Assembly (NCBI GenBank): GCA_019634955.1
Contig: JAHCAK010000015.1
Span: forward strand, 1-64,000
Direction: 5' to 3'
DNA from: Burkholderiales bacterium
GTDB taxonomy: Bacteria > Pseudomonadota > Gammaproteobacteria > Burkholderiales > Usitatibacteraceae
DNA length: 64,000 nucleotides
Below the pieces are notes generated by a model. The model saw nothing but the letters and a program-made list of their open reading frames with translations, did no database searches and was not told the DNA's origin. This document shows positions 27,283 to 35,590 of the stretch, piece by piece; position 1 is the stretch's first letter; every line of letters starts with the position of its first letter. The position numbers were made by a program, and so were the translations under genes.

Positions 27283-28161
27283 ATGAACGCACCGGAGACC
27301 ATCAAGGATGTCGTGCGCGAGAAGTACGGCGAGGCGGCCAGGCGCGTGAAGGCGGGCGGGGGCGGGTGCTGCGGGCCCGCGCCGGCCGCGGCGTCGTGCT
27401 GTGCGCCGGCGCCCGCCGCCACGAGCTGCTGCGGCACGCCATCCTCGGCTTCGCGCGGCTCGGGCGATCCCATCACCTCGAACCTCTATGATCCGGCGCA
27501 GGCGGGCGCGGTGCCGGCGGCGGCGATGGCCGCCTCGCTCGGCTGCGGCAACCCCACGGCGCTGGCGGAACTGCGGCCCGGCGAGGCCGTGCTGGACCTC
27601 GGCAGCGGCGGCGGCATCGACGTGCTGCTCTCGGCGCGGCGCGTGGGGCCGACGGGCAAGGCCTACGGCCTCGACATGACCGACGAGATGCTGGCGCTGG
27701 CGCAGGAGAACAAGGCGAGGAGCGGGCTCGCGAACGTGGAGTTCCTGCGCGGGGAGATCGAGAACATCCCGCTGCCGGCGGCGAGCGTGGACGTGGTCAT
27801 CTCCAACTGCGTGATCAACCTCTCCGGCGACAAGGACCGCGTGCTGCGCGAGGCCTTTCGCGTGCTGCGGCCCGGCGGGCGGTTCGCCGTCTCCGACGTC
27901 GTGGTGCGCGGGGAGGTGCCCGCCGCGATCCGCAGGAGCCTGGAGCTGTGGGCCGGCTGCATCGCCGGCGCGCTCTCAGAGGAGGACTACCGCGCCAAGC
28001 TTGCCGCCGCGGGCTTCACGGACATCGGCGTCGAGGTCACGCGCGTCTACGGCGGCGACGATGCGCGCGCCTTCCTCGCGGGGCAGGGGTTCGACGACGC
28101 GATGGCCGCCGCGGTCGACGGCAAGTTCGTCTCCGCCTTCATCCGCGCGCGCAAGCCCTGA
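27283..28161 (+). CDS. arsM: Arsenite S-adenosylmethionine methyltransferase ArsM
   Basis: 292 residues. Methylates As(III) stepwise using SAM and thiols. Motif I is [21 protein letters not shown]; conserved As-binding cysteines are Cys88 (SLGCGNP), Cys176 ([11 protein letters not shown]) and Cys226 (WAGCIAGAL), the three needed for activity in characterised ArsM. The N-terminus carries three CC pairs at residues 29-30, 39-40 and 49-50, spaced exactly ten apart in a Pro/Ala/Ser linker. Preceded by GAAAGGAAAGACC as ribosome-binding region. No arsC, arsB or acr3 is in view. Confidence 0.94.
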   Translation: MNAPETIKDVVREKYGEAARRVKAGGGGCCGPAPAAASCCAPAPAATSCCGTPSSASRGSGDPITSNLYDPAQAGAVPAAAMAASLGCGNPTALAELRPGEAVLDLGSGGGIDVLLSARRVGPTGKAYGLDMTDEMLALAQENKARSGLANVEFLRGEIENIPLPAASVDVVISNCVINLSGDKDRVLREAFRVLRPGGRFAVSDVVVRGEVPAAIRRSLELWAGCIAGALSEEDYRAKLAAAGFTDIGVEVTRVYGGDDARAFLAGQGFDDAMAAAVDGKFVSAFIRARKP

Positions 28162-28163
28162 TC

Positions 28164-28189
28164 GGGGACGCTCCCCGGGGGAGCGCCCC
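28164..28189. terminator. Palindrome between convergent arsM and HupE genes
   Basis: GGGGACGCTCCCC faces GGGGAGCGCCCC with a single unpaired base, filling the space between the two stop codons. It probably terminates both transcripts. The arms share GGGGAGCGCCC with the element at 32379-32523. Confidence 0.6.
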
Positions 28190-28788
28190 TAGCTTCCTTT
28201 CAGCGCCCAGCCGAGGTAAAGCAGGCCGATGGCGGCGATCCAGCTCCCGGCCGCGCGCACGGCGACGCGCTGCCAGGGCCGGGTGACCGAGGACGCGCCC
28301 CGCGATACGAGGAGCGAGACGACCAGCACCGCGCCCGCCGTGCCGGCAAGCGCGAGCAAGGCCTCGCCCCCCGCGCCGGCGAGAGCCGCGCCGTTGAGGG
28401 CGCCATGCATCAACCCGACACCGGCCGCGAGGGCGAGGGGGATTGCCGAAGGCGCGCGGCGATCCGCCGCAACGAGGATCCCCACCAGGAGCAGGGAGAG
28501 CGCGGTCGCGGAAGCCGGCACGCGCGTGGCGAAGCCGAGCCAGCCCGCCACGCCGCCCACGAGCCACGCGGCCGGAAGCGCCAGCGTCACGCGTCGCGCG
28601 AGGGCTCGCCCCCCCAGGCCGGCGAGCATCGCCATCGCCACGACCGCGAGCAGGTCGTCGAAGCCGAGGAAGAGGTGGGCGAAGCCGTCGGCCACCGGGC
28701 CGAGGCCCGTGGACGATTCGTGCGCGAACGCGATACCGGGGACGAGCAGGAATGCGCCGGCCAACCGCGCCGGCGCGAGGCGCCTCAC
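28189..28788 (-). CDS. HupE/UreJ-like membrane protein (second of a pair)
   Basis: 199 residues. Signal-like N-terminus ending in GIAFAHESS, then about six hydrophobic helices. The HupE/UreJ motif, normally H-P-x-x-G-x-D-H, appears as HLFLGFDDLLAVVAMA, with Asp replacing the second His; a second motif is GVGLMHGALNGAAL. HupE/UreJ proteins are nickel or cobalt permeases beside hydrogenase or urease genes, none of which are here. GTG start overlaps the stop of the upstream homologue (GTGA, 28788-28785). Confidence 0.8.
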   Translation of the reverse strand: MRRLAPARLAGAFLLVPGIAFAHESSTGLGPVADGFAHLFLGFDDLLAVVAMAMLAGLGGRALARRVTLALPAAWLVGGVAGWLGFATRVPASATALSLLLVGILVAADRRAPSAIPLALAAGVGLMHGALNGAALAGAGGEALLALAGTAGAVLVVSLLVSRGASSVTRPWQRVAVRAAGSWIAAIGLLYLGWALKGS

Positions 28789-29393
28789 GCGAGGGCCCGC
28801 CAGGCGAAGAAGACGCCCGCCGCCGTCACCGCCGCGCCCGCGCCGCGAAGCGCGAGTCGCCCGCGCTCCCAGCGGTGCACGAGGCCGACGGCGATGCCGG
28901 TCGCGTGCAGGAGCCCCGTCACGATGACGAAGCCCACGCTGTAGAGGAGCCCGCTTGCACCCACCGGCAGCTCGGTCCCGTGGGCGTGGCCGTGGAACAC
29001 GGCGAAGAAGCCCACGAGCGCGATGGCGACGCCGAGCGGCGGCCGCGACTGCGTGGCGACCATCACGCCCAGCAGCACCGCGGAGAGCGCGATGCCGATC
29101 TCCACGCCCGGCACCGGCACGCCCATGAGGCCGAGGAAGCCGCCGAAGGCCATCACGAGCGGGAAGGCCACCGGCAGAAGCCAGATCGCGGGCGCGCCGA
29201 GCTGCGCGCCCCAGAGGCCCACGGCCACCATGGCGAGGACGTGGTCGAGGCCCGAGACGGGATGGAGCATCCCGGAAAGGAAGCCGGCGGCCTGGCCGCC
29301 TCCTTCGTGGGCCCAGGCCGGCAGCGCGACGAGGAGGATGGCCGCGGCGAGCGCCGCGCGGTTCGGGGCTTCGGAGGCTTGCAGGGGCTTCAT
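28785..29393 (-). CDS. HupE/UreJ family protein
   Basis: 202 residues: signal peptide ending at LPAWAHEGG (the mature protein would start with a His-containing metal-binding end), then six or so membrane helices. The family motif is intact: HPVSGLDHVLAMVAVGLWGAQ; the second is FFAVFHGHAHGTELP. Nickel/cobalt uptake is the known role of homologues; substrate here unproven. Its ATG overlaps the lipocalin stop and its own stop overlaps the next HupE start, so lipocalin-HupE-HupE is one translationally coupled unit. Confidence 0.88.
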   Translation of the reverse strand: MKPLQASEAPNRAALAAAILLVALPAWAHEGGGQAAGFLSGMLHPVSGLDHVLAMVAVGLWGAQLGAPAIWLLPVAFPLVMAFGGFLGLMGVPVPGVEIGIALSAVLLGVMVATQSRPPLGVAIALVGFFAVFHGHAHGTELPVGASGLLYSVGFVIVTGLLHATGIAVGLVHRWERGRLALRGAGAAVTAAGVFFAWRALA

Positions 29394-29941
29394 GGCGTTC
29401 TCCCGGGAATCGCGCCATTCTCGCGCTGCGGCGTGTAGCGCAATTGAGAAAGGTCATAACCCTGCGCCCGCGCGGCGGCGAGCGCCTGCTCGAGCAGCGG
29501 GCCCGGCAGCCGCGGGGTGCGCGAGAGGATCCACAGGTACCGCCGCTCCGGGTTGCCGACGACGGCCCAGCGATAGCCGTCGTCGAGCCCGATCACCCAG
29601 TAGTCCGCGCGGAAGGGCCAGAAGAACGACACCTTGAGCTTCGCATTGCCGCTGCCTTCCACCGCCCAGGCCCGCGCGGTGGCCTCGTCGAAGCCGTCCT
29701 CGGTGCGGCAGCGGTTCACCACCGAGAGGTCGCCGTCGTCGCGCACGCCATACTCCGCCGTGGTGTCGCCGAGGCAACGGCGCTGGAAATACATCGGGAA
29801 GGCGGCGATCTCGTGCCACTTGCCCGCGTAGCGGGCGAGGTCCACGGCGGCGACCGTCCTGACGGGCGGCGGCTCCGCGGGCGCGAGGGCAGGCAGGCAC
29901 GCGAGGAGTGCGACAAGGCGAACGGCGAGTGTCTTCATCAT
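29390..29941 (-). CDS. Lipocalin family protein (Blc-like)
   Basis: 183 residues. Exported: a short hydrophobic start with LLAC at residues 12-15 that could be a lipobox, or signal peptidase I cleavage after PALAPA. The lipocalin signature [19 protein letters not shown] (GxW motif) is followed by [12 protein letters not shown], and the C-terminal [24 protein letters not shown] matches Blc. Blc binds lysophospholipids or fatty acids at the outer membrane. Overlaps the HupE start by four bases (ATGA). Divergent from tex across 79 bases. Confidence 0.9.
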   Translation of the reverse strand: MMKTLAVRLVALLACLPALAPAEPPPVRTVAAVDLARYAGKWHEIAAFPMYFQRRCLGDTTAEYGVRDDGDLSVVNRCRTEDGFDEATARAWAVEGSGNAKLKVSFFWPFRADYWVIGLDDGYRWAVVGNPERRYLWILSRTPRLPGPLLEQALAAARAQGYDLSQLRYTPQRENGAIPGRTP

Positions 29942-29977
29942 GATCGCGAACGGGTCCCGGGCGGGCGCCCTTGCGGC

Positions 29978-29983
29978 TACAAT
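29978..29983 (+). promoter_or_regulatory. Possible -10 element of tex
   Basis: TACAAT in a GC-rich gap, 37 bases before the tex ATG. No convincing -35 17 bases upstream. Confidence 0.4.
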
Positions 29984-30020
29984 TGCGGCCCGCACCACGC
30001 CTCCATTGTCGCACCCCGCA

Positions 30021-32384
30021 ATGTCCGCCTCCGCATCCCCCGCTTCGCAAGCCCGCATCACCCAGCTCATCGCAGACGAACTCGGCGTGAAGGCCGCGCA
30101 GGTGGCCGCCGCCGTGGCCCTCCTCGACGAGGGCGCCACCGTCCCCTTCATCGCCCGCTACCGCAAGGAAGCCACGGGCAACCTCGACGACACGCAACTG
30201 CGCGCGCTCGAGGAGCGCCTCGGCTACCTGCGCGAGATGGAGGACCGCCGCGCGGCCGTCCTCGCGTCGATTGCCGAACAGGGCAAGCTCACCGACGACC
30301 TGCGCGCGGCGATCGAGTCGGCGGCCACGAAGCAGGCCATCGAGGACCTCTACCTGCCCTACAAGCCGAAGCGGCGCACCAAGGCGCAGGTCGCGCGCGA
30401 GGCGGGGCTGGAGCCGCTCGCCGACGCCCTGCTCGCCGACCCGATGCTCGTGCCGGAGGCGGAGGCCGCGAAGTTCGTGAAGGTCGTTCCCGCCTCGGAA
30501 GGCGTGGAGGCGATCCATGTCCCCGACGCCAGGGCGGCGCTGGAGGGCGCGCGCGACATCCTCGCCGAGCGCTTCGCCGAGACCGCGGAGCTGCTGGAGA
30601 AGCTGCGCGGGCGCCTGTGGGACCAGGGGCTCCTCGCCTCGAAGGTGGTGGAGGGGAAGGAAGCGGCGGAGGAGGAGAAGTTCCGCGATTACTACGACTG
30701 GTCCGAGCCCATCCGCTCGATCCCGTCGCACCGGGCGCTGGCGCTCTTCCGCGGCCGCACGCTGGGCGTGCTCGAGGTGACGCTCACGCTGGGGGAGGCG
30801 CTCGAGGCCGCGGTACCGCACCCGTGCGTGGCCATGATCGCCGCGCACTTCGGCATCGCCGACCGCGGCCGCCCCGCGGACAAGTGGCTCGCGGACGCGT
30901 GCCGCTGGACCTGGAAGGTGAAGGCGTCCTGGCAGCTCTCGGGCGAGCTCATGAACCGCGTGCGCGAGGCGGCCGAGGCCGAGGCCATCCGCATCTTCGG
31001 CCGGAACCTCCGCGAGCTGCTGCTGGCGGCGCCCGCGGGCCCGAAGACGGTGCTGGGCCTGGACCCCGGCGTGCGCACCGGCTGCAAGGCGGCCGTGGTC
31101 GACCCCACGGGCAAGCTGCTGGAGACCGCCACCATCTACCCGCACCAGCCGCGCAACGACTGGCACGGCTCCCTCGCCACGCTGGCGCGGCTTGTGGTGC
31201 AGCACGGCGTGGAGCTCGTGGCGATCGGCAACGGCACGGCGAGCCGCGAGACCGACCGGCTGGCGGCGGACCTCATCAAGGCGGTGGCCGCGAAGGCGCC
31301 GGAGAGGAAGCTCGCGAAGATCGTCGTGAGCGAGGCGGGCGCCTCGGTGTATTCCGCGTCGGAGCTCGCGGCGAAGGAGTTCCCCGACCTCGACGTGAGC
31401 CTGCGCGGCGCGGTGTCGATCGCGCGGCGCCTGCAGGACCCGCTCGCGGAGCTGGTGAAGATCGACCCCAAGGCGATCGGCGTGGGCCAGTACCAGCACG
31501 ACGTGAACCCCTACGGCCTCGCGCGCACGCTGGACGCGACGGTGGAGGACTGCGTGAACGCGGTCGGCGTGGACGTGAACACCGCCTCGGTGCCGTTGCT
31601 CGCGCGGGTGTCGGGCCTCAACGCCTCGCTCGCGAGGAACATCGTCGACCACCGCGACGCGAACGGGCCGTTCGTGAACCGCGCGCGGCTGCGCGACGTG
31701 CCGCGGCTGGGGGAGAAGACCTTCGAGCAGGCGGCGGGGTTCCTGCGCATCGCGAACGACCGGCCGGGCGCGAACCCGCTGGACCGCTCGGCCGTGCACC
31801 CCGAGGCCTATCCGGTGGTGGAGCGCATCCTCGCGCGCATCGGCAAGGGCATCGGCGAGGTGATGGGGCAGCCGGCGCTGCTCAAGGGGCTCTCGCCCGC
31901 GGACTTCACCGACGAGCGCTTTGGCGCGCCCACGGTGCGCGACATCCTCGCCGAGCTGGAGAAGCCCGGCCGCGACCCGCGCCCGGAGTTCCGGACGGCC
32001 ACCTTCCAGGAAGGCGTGGAATCCCCCGCCGACCTGCGGGCCGGCATGGTGCTCGAGGGCGTGGTCACCAACGTGGCCGCCTTCGGCGCGTTCGTGGACG
32101 TGGGCGTGCACCAGGACGGGCTCGTGCACGTCTCGGCGCTGGCCAACCGCTTCGTGAAGGACCCGCACGAGGTCGTGAAGCCCGGGCAGGTCGTCAAGGT
32201 GAAGGTGCTCGAGGTGGATCTCAAGCGCAACCGCATCGCCCTCACCCTGCGCCTGGACGACGCGCCCGGCGCGCGCGCCGACCGCCCCGCGAGCAGCCCC
32301 TCCCCCCGCCGCGACCCGCGCGCCCGCCCCGACCCGGCTCCCGCCGGCGCCATGGCGCTGGCCCTCGCCAGGCTCAAGCGCTGA
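30021..32384 (+). CDS. tex: Tex-like RNA-binding transcription accessory protein
   Basis: 787 residues, the standard Tex length. Domains in order: N-terminal helical Tex region (~10-190), YqgF/RuvC-like domain (~330-460, [18 protein letters not shown]), helix-hairpin-helix pair (~500-570, [16 protein letters not shown] and [22 protein letters not shown]) and a C-terminal S1 domain (~660-740, [20 protein letters not shown]). Binds nucleic acid and influences transcription; related to eukaryotic Spt6. A Pro/Arg-rich low-complexity tail follows S1. Start placed at ATG 30021 before [15 protein letters not shown]. The stop codon is inside the left arm of a large palindrome. Confidence 0.95.
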   Translation: MSASASPASQARITQLIADELGVKAAQVAAAVALLDEGATVPFIARYRKEATGNLDDTQLRALEERLGYLREMEDRRAAVLASIAEQGKLTDDLRAAIESAATKQAIEDLYLPYKPKRRTKAQVAREAGLEPLADALLADPMLVPEAEAAKFVKVVPASEGVEAIHVPDARAALEGARDILAERFAETAELLEKLRGRLWDQGLLASKVVEGKEAAEEEKFRDYYDWSEPIRSIPSHRALALFRGRTLGVLEVTLTLGEALEAAVPHPCVAMIAAHFGIADRGRPADKWLADACRWTWKVKASWQLSGELMNRVREAAEAEAIRIFGRNLRELLLAAPAGPKTVLGLDPGVRTGCKAAVVDPTGKLLETATIYPHQPRNDWHGSLATLARLVVQHGVELVAIGNGTASRETDRLAADLIKAVAAKAPERKLAKIVVSEAGASVYSASELAAKEFPDLDVSLRGAVSIARRLQDPLAELVKIDPKAIGVGQYQHDVNPYGLARTLDATVEDCVNAVGVDVNTASVPLLARVSGLNASLARNIVDHRDANGPFVNRARLRDVPRLGEKTFEQAAGFLRIANDRPGANPLDRSAVHPEAYPVVERILARIGKGIGEVMGQPALLKGLSPADFTDERFGAPTVRDILAELEKPGRDPRPEFRTATFQEGVESPADLRAGMVLEGVVTNVAAFGAFVDVGVHQDGLVHVSALANRFVKDPHEVVKPGQVVKVKVLEVDLKRNRIALTLRLDDAPGARADRPASSPSPRRDPRARPDPAPAGAMALALARLKR

Positions 32385-32523
32385 GCGCGGAGGGGCTGGC
32401 AGTCTTGGGGACTGTCCCCGATTTTGGGGACTGTCCCCAAGACTGCCGGGCGCTCCCCGGGGACAGTCCCCAAGTTCGGGGACGGTCCCCGGGGAGCGCC
32501 CACCAGCCCCTCCGCGCTCAGCG
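32379..32523. repeat. Nested palindromic element between convergent genes
   Basis: Outer arms 32379-32399 and 32503-32523 are a perfect 21-bp inverted repeat. Inside are two further hairpins: about 32400-32445 (arms AGTCTTGGGGAC/GTCCCCAAGACT) and about 32448-32501 (arms GGGCGCTCCCCGGGGAC/GTCCCCGGGGAGCGCCC). The core GGGGAC-N-GTCCCC occurs three times with N as T, A and G. Both flanking stop codons (tex and DUF4197) lie in the outer arms. Could act as a bidirectional terminator; the architecture is REP/BIME-like. Confidence 0.9.
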
Positions 32524-33246
32524 GCCGAAGACGGTGCGCAGCAGGTCGGTGGTGCGGGCGGCGGGGTTGGTGCGGATCTTCTTCTCCTCCTCGCCCACCA
32601 TGCGGAAGAGGCCGTCGAGCGACTTGTTGGTGACGTAGTCGTCGAGGTCGAGCGACTGCCGGCCGCCCATCATCGGCACCTTGTCGAAGCGGCCCATCAT
32701 GTCCGTGTAGGCGCGCGTGGCGCCGACCTCGCCCACCTTCTTCGCCACCACCGGCTTGAAGGCCGCGTAGAGCTTGTCGCGCGTCTTGCGGCTGAAGAAG
32801 TCGGTGGCCGCGGTGTCGCCCCCGGAGAGGATGCCGCGCACGTCCTCCAGCGTCATGTCGCGGATGGCGTCGCCGAAGAACTTCGCCGCGAGCGGCGCCG
32901 CCGCCTCGGCCGCGCGGTTCATGCTGAGCACGAACTCGTCCACCTGCCGCTGGAAGCCGGCCATGCGGGCGACCTCCGACACCTTGCGGATCTTCTCCGG
33001 CATGAGGATCTTCACCGCCTCGTTGGCGAAGTAGCCGTCGGGGCGGCCCAGGCTCTTCACCGCGTTCTCGGTGCCGACGGCGAGGGCCTCCTTGATGCCC
33101 GCCGCGCCGGTCCTGTCGTCCGTGGCGCCGATCGAGGAGCCCTTGAGCCCGGCGGCGCCCTTGAGCAGGTCGTCGAGCTTCGGCATCTGGGCCGCGGCCG
33201 TGATCGCGAGGCAGAGCCCCGCGGCAAGCGCGAGCAGTCGCTTCAT
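32518..33246 (-). CDS. DUF4197 family exported protein
   Basis: 242 residues. Signal peptide (MKRLLALAAGLCLAITAAAQ) then a helical DUF4197 domain over the rest: IKEALAVGTENAVKSLGRPDGYF is the characteristic start, with DEFVLSMNRAAEAAAP and a closing DGLFRMVGEEEKKIRTNP. Periplasmic by prediction; biological role unknown across the family. Purine-rich GGGGAAACCTCC precedes the ATG. The stop codon lies in the right arm of the palindromic element. WYL regulator gene ends 24 bases upstream and may be co-transcribed. Confidence 0.9.
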   Translation of the reverse strand: MKRLLALAAGLCLAITAAAQMPKLDDLLKGAAGLKGSSIGATDDRTGAAGIKEALAVGTENAVKSLGRPDGYFANEAVKILMPEKIRKVSEVARMAGFQRQVDEFVLSMNRAAEAAAPLAAKFFGDAIRDMTLEDVRGILSGGDTAATDFFSRKTRDKLYAAFKPVVAKKVGEVGATRAYTDMMGRFDKVPMMGGRQSLDLDDYVTNKSLDGLFRMVGEEEKKIRTNPAARTTDLLRTVFGR

Positions 33247-33270
33247 GGAGGTTTCCCCTTCGAAGGATGG

Positions 33271-34284
33271 TCAATCCAGCTTGCGGGAGCGACCCGCCCC
33301 GCGCAAGGGGACCTTCGGGGAGCGCGCGGCCGGCGCGCCCCCGTGCTCCGCCGCGAGCGCGAGCGCCGCCTCCGCCACGGCAACGCGCAGCGCGTCGGGC
33401 TCGCGCACCGCGAAGCGGAACGGCAGCCGCATCAGCTCGCGCGCGTACCAGGCGAGCTCGGAGGCCGAACCTCTGAGCAGCACGCCGCCTTCCGCTTCCT
33501 CGGTGACGCCCATCGTGGGGTGCAGCTCGCGCCGCGCGCACTGCGGGTCGGTGAAGAGCATGACCTCCACGGGAATGGCGCGCGGCAGCGTCGCCATGGC
33601 GCGGTCCAGGTACGCCACCGCATCGAAGCCCTCCGGCCGCACGAACGCGCGCGGCGTGACCTCGGCGTGCGCCACGCGGTCCAGCCGCAGGGAGCGCAGG
33701 CCCGCGCGCAGGTGGCAGTGCCCCACCACGTACCAGCGCCCGGCGCGGAACACGAGCCCGTAGGGATCGAATTCCCGCGAGGTGAGCGTGCCGTCGGCCG
33801 CGCGGTAACGCAGCGCCGCCGTGCGCCGCGCCTGCGCCGACTCGGAGAGCACGCGCAGCAGCCGCGCGTCGGCGCTCGCCCGCGCATCGCCCGTCTGCAG
33901 CGCGACGCTCTCCCGCAGCGCCGAGATCGTGCGGCGCGGCGCGGAAGGCAGCACGCGGTCGAGCTTCGCCTGCACGCTCTCGATGGCCGGGGCGGCATCC
34001 GCCAGCCCCAGGCCGCGCGCGGCGATGAGGCCGAGCGAAAGCGCCTGCGCCTCCTCGTCGGTGAACATCATGGGCGGCAGCTTGTAGCCGGGCACGAGCC
34101 GGTAGCCGCCGTAGCGCCCCTGCTCGGTGGTGATGGGAATGCCCATCTCCTCGAGCATGGCGATGTAGCGCCTGAGCGTGCGGCGGTCGACGCCGACGCG
34201 CGCGGCGAGCTCCGCCCCGCCGATCTGCGCCTGCGACTGCAGGATCTCGAGGACGGCGAGCATCCGGGTGGTGGGATGGGACAT
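33271..34284 (-). CDS. YafY/WYL-domain transcriptional regulator
   Basis: 337 residues. N-terminal DeoR-like helix-turn-helix (~1-60: LEILQSQAQIGGAELAARVG then RTLRRYIAMLEEMGIP) and a central WYL domain (~140-210) in which the name motif appears as AGRWYVVGHCHLRAG; a C-terminal WCX extension follows. WYL domains bind ligands, often nucleic acid or small signals, to alter DNA binding. A basic tail (RGAGRSRKLD) ends the protein. An 8-bp inverted repeat 18-44 bases upstream of the start is the likely autoregulatory operator, shared with a divergent micro-lipoprotein gene. Confidence 0.9.
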   Translation of the reverse strand: MSHPTTRMLAVLEILQSQAQIGGAELAARVGVDRRTLRRYIAMLEEMGIPITTEQGRYGGYRLVPGYKLPPMMFTDEEAQALSLGLIAARGLGLADAAPAIESVQAKLDRVLPSAPRRTISALRESVALQTGDARASADARLLRVLSESAQARRTAALRYRAADGTLTSREFDPYGLVFRAGRWYVVGHCHLRAGLRSLRLDRVAHAEVTPRAFVRPEGFDAVAYLDRAMATLPRAIPVEVMLFTDPQCARRELHPTMGVTEEAEGGVLLRGSASELAWYARELMRLPFRFAVREPDALRVAVAEAALALAAEHGGAPAARSPKVPLRGAGRSRKLD

Positions 34285-34301
34285 AGCGCCACCTTACTCA
34301 G

Positions 34302-34328
34302 GAACTAGGACGGGAATCGCCCTAGTTC
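34302..34328. promoter_or_regulatory. Inverted repeat operator, WYL regulator/micro-lipoprotein
   Basis: GAACTAGG (34302-34309) and CCTAGTTC (34321-34328), perfect 8-bp arms with an 11-base spacer, lying between the divergent starts at 34284 and 34347. Arm centres are 19 bases apart, roughly two helical turns, suiting a dimeric regulator. The nearest candidate protein is the adjacent WYL regulator. Confidence 0.65.
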
Positions 34329-34346
34329 GGCGGTAGTGTACGCCGC

Positions 34347-34475
34347 ATGGACCGACTGCCCCGCCTCGCCGCCCTCGCCCTCCTCCTCGCTTGCCTCGCG
34401 ATGGCGGGGTGCCAGCAGTACGCCGCCGCCGCCGCAACCGCGACCGCCCTCGGGGCGTGCCGTTCGTCACCTTGA
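34347..34475 (+). CDS. Micro-lipoprotein, 42 residues
   Basis: ATG at 34347 to TGA at 34475 encodes 42 residues: MDRLPRLAALALLLACLAMA then GC, a clean type II signal peptide with lipobox LAMAGC (Cys22), followed by only 20 mature residues, Ala-rich (QQYAAAAATATALGAC) and carrying a second Cys. Function unknown. Small lipoproteins of this pattern are common but rarely annotated. TAGTGT at 34334-34339 may be its -10. The ABC importer starts 64 bases downstream. Supported by the signal sequence, not by homology. Confidence 0.55.
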   Translation: MDRLPRLAALALLLACLAMAGCQQYAAAAATATALGACRSSP

Positions 34476-34539
34476 CCCCCTCCCGGGGCTCGGCTACCTT
34501 CGGACGGGACAGTCCCGCCACCCCGCCGGAGGAACAAGA

Positions 34540-35580
34540 ATGAAGATCGCACAACGGCTCGCCGGGAAGGCCTCCCGGCTCCTCGCAATCCTTGCCGTGC
34601 CCCTCGCCTGCCTCGCCGCCGCGTTCCCCGCCGCCGCGGCCGACACCGTCAACGTCTACTCGATCTGGCCCGAGAACTGGGCGCGCCCGATGTTCCAGGA
34701 GTTCGAGAAGGCCACCGGCATCAAGGTGAACTTCGTGCGCTTCTCCTCGGGGGAAGCGCTGGCGCGCGTGATCGCGGAGAAGAACAACCCGCGCGTGGAC
34801 GTGCTCTTCGGCGGCCCCGTCGAGACGCATGCCGCCGGCATCAAGGAAGGCATCTTCGAGCCCTACAAGCCGCCGTCCTTCGCGAAGCTCCCGGCGCGCT
34901 TCAAGCACCCCGACGGGCAGTGGGTGGCCATCGCCGACGACCCGCTCGTGTTCATGACGAACGCGAAGTTCCTCAAGGAGAACAACCTGCAGCCGCCGGC
35001 CTCCTGGAACGACCTGCTGCACCCGGCCTACAAGAACATGCTGCAGATGGCGGACGCGCGCACCTCCGGCACGGCCGTCACGCGCATCTTCTCGGTGCTC
35101 GAGGTGAACGGCCGCGACGAGGCGAAGGCCTTCGAGTACATGAGGAAGCTGCGCCCCAACATCCAGCTCTACACCAAGAGCGGCGGCGGCGGCACGCTCC
35201 CGGTGGGCCTCGGCCAGGCCGGCGGCGGCATCTTCTTCATCGTCGACGCGCTGGACACGAAGGCCAAGGGCTACGACGTGGTGATCAGCTTCCCGAAGGA
35301 GGGGATCGGCACCGCGGCCGAGGCGATCGCGCTCATCAAGGGCGCGAAGAACCCGGAGCTGGGCAGGAAGCTCATCGACTGGGCCAGCTCCCCGGCCATG
35401 CAGAACACCCTCGCGAAGCACAAGATCAACTTCCTGCCGGCGCACCCGGACGTCGCCGTCGAGCCGGGGCTGGCCGCCGTGATCAAGGACGCGAAGATCT
35501 TCCCCATCGACGCGGACTACGCCGGCGCCAACCGCAAGCGCATGGTGGAGCGCTGGATCGCCGAAGTGCTGAACCCCTGA
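34540..35580 (+). CDS. ABC transporter periplasmic substrate-binding protein (AfuA/FbpA-like)
   Basis: 346 residues with a long signal peptide (to about residue 34, ending FPAAAAD). Type II periplasmic binding protein of the Fe3+/2-aminoethylphosphonate/sugar-phosphate group: VNVYSIWPENWARPMFQEFEKATGI, VDVLFGGPVETHAAG and the hinge SGGGGTLPVGLGQAGGGI. The usual FbpA iron-binding Tyr-Tyr pair near the C-terminus is not evident, which argues against simple iron uptake; related AfuA proteins bind hexose phosphates. Strong GGAGGAACAAGA ribosome-binding site. First gene of a five-gene operon ending in deoC. Confidence 0.85.
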   Translation: MKIAQRLAGKASRLLAILAVPLACLAAAFPAAAADTVNVYSIWPENWARPMFQEFEKATGIKVNFVRFSSGEALARVIAEKNNPRVDVLFGGPVETHAAGIKEGIFEPYKPPSFAKLPARFKHPDGQWVAIADDPLVFMTNAKFLKENNLQPPASWNDLLHPAYKNMLQMADARTSGTAVTRIFSVLEVNGRDEAKAFEYMRKLRPNIQLYTKSGGGGTLPVGLGQAGGGIFFIVDALDTKAKGYDVVISFPKEGIGTAAEAIALIKGAKNPELGRKLIDWASSPAMQNTLAKHKINFLPAHPDVAVEPGLAAVIKDAKIFPIDADYAGANRKRMVERWIAEVLNP

Positions 35581-35590
35581 GCGCTCCGGG

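Noticed and set aside
28189-29393. Hydrogenase or urease accessory cluster from the HupE/UreJ names
   Set aside because: No hydrogenase, urease or nickel-insertion gene is in the window; the family name alone does not support it.
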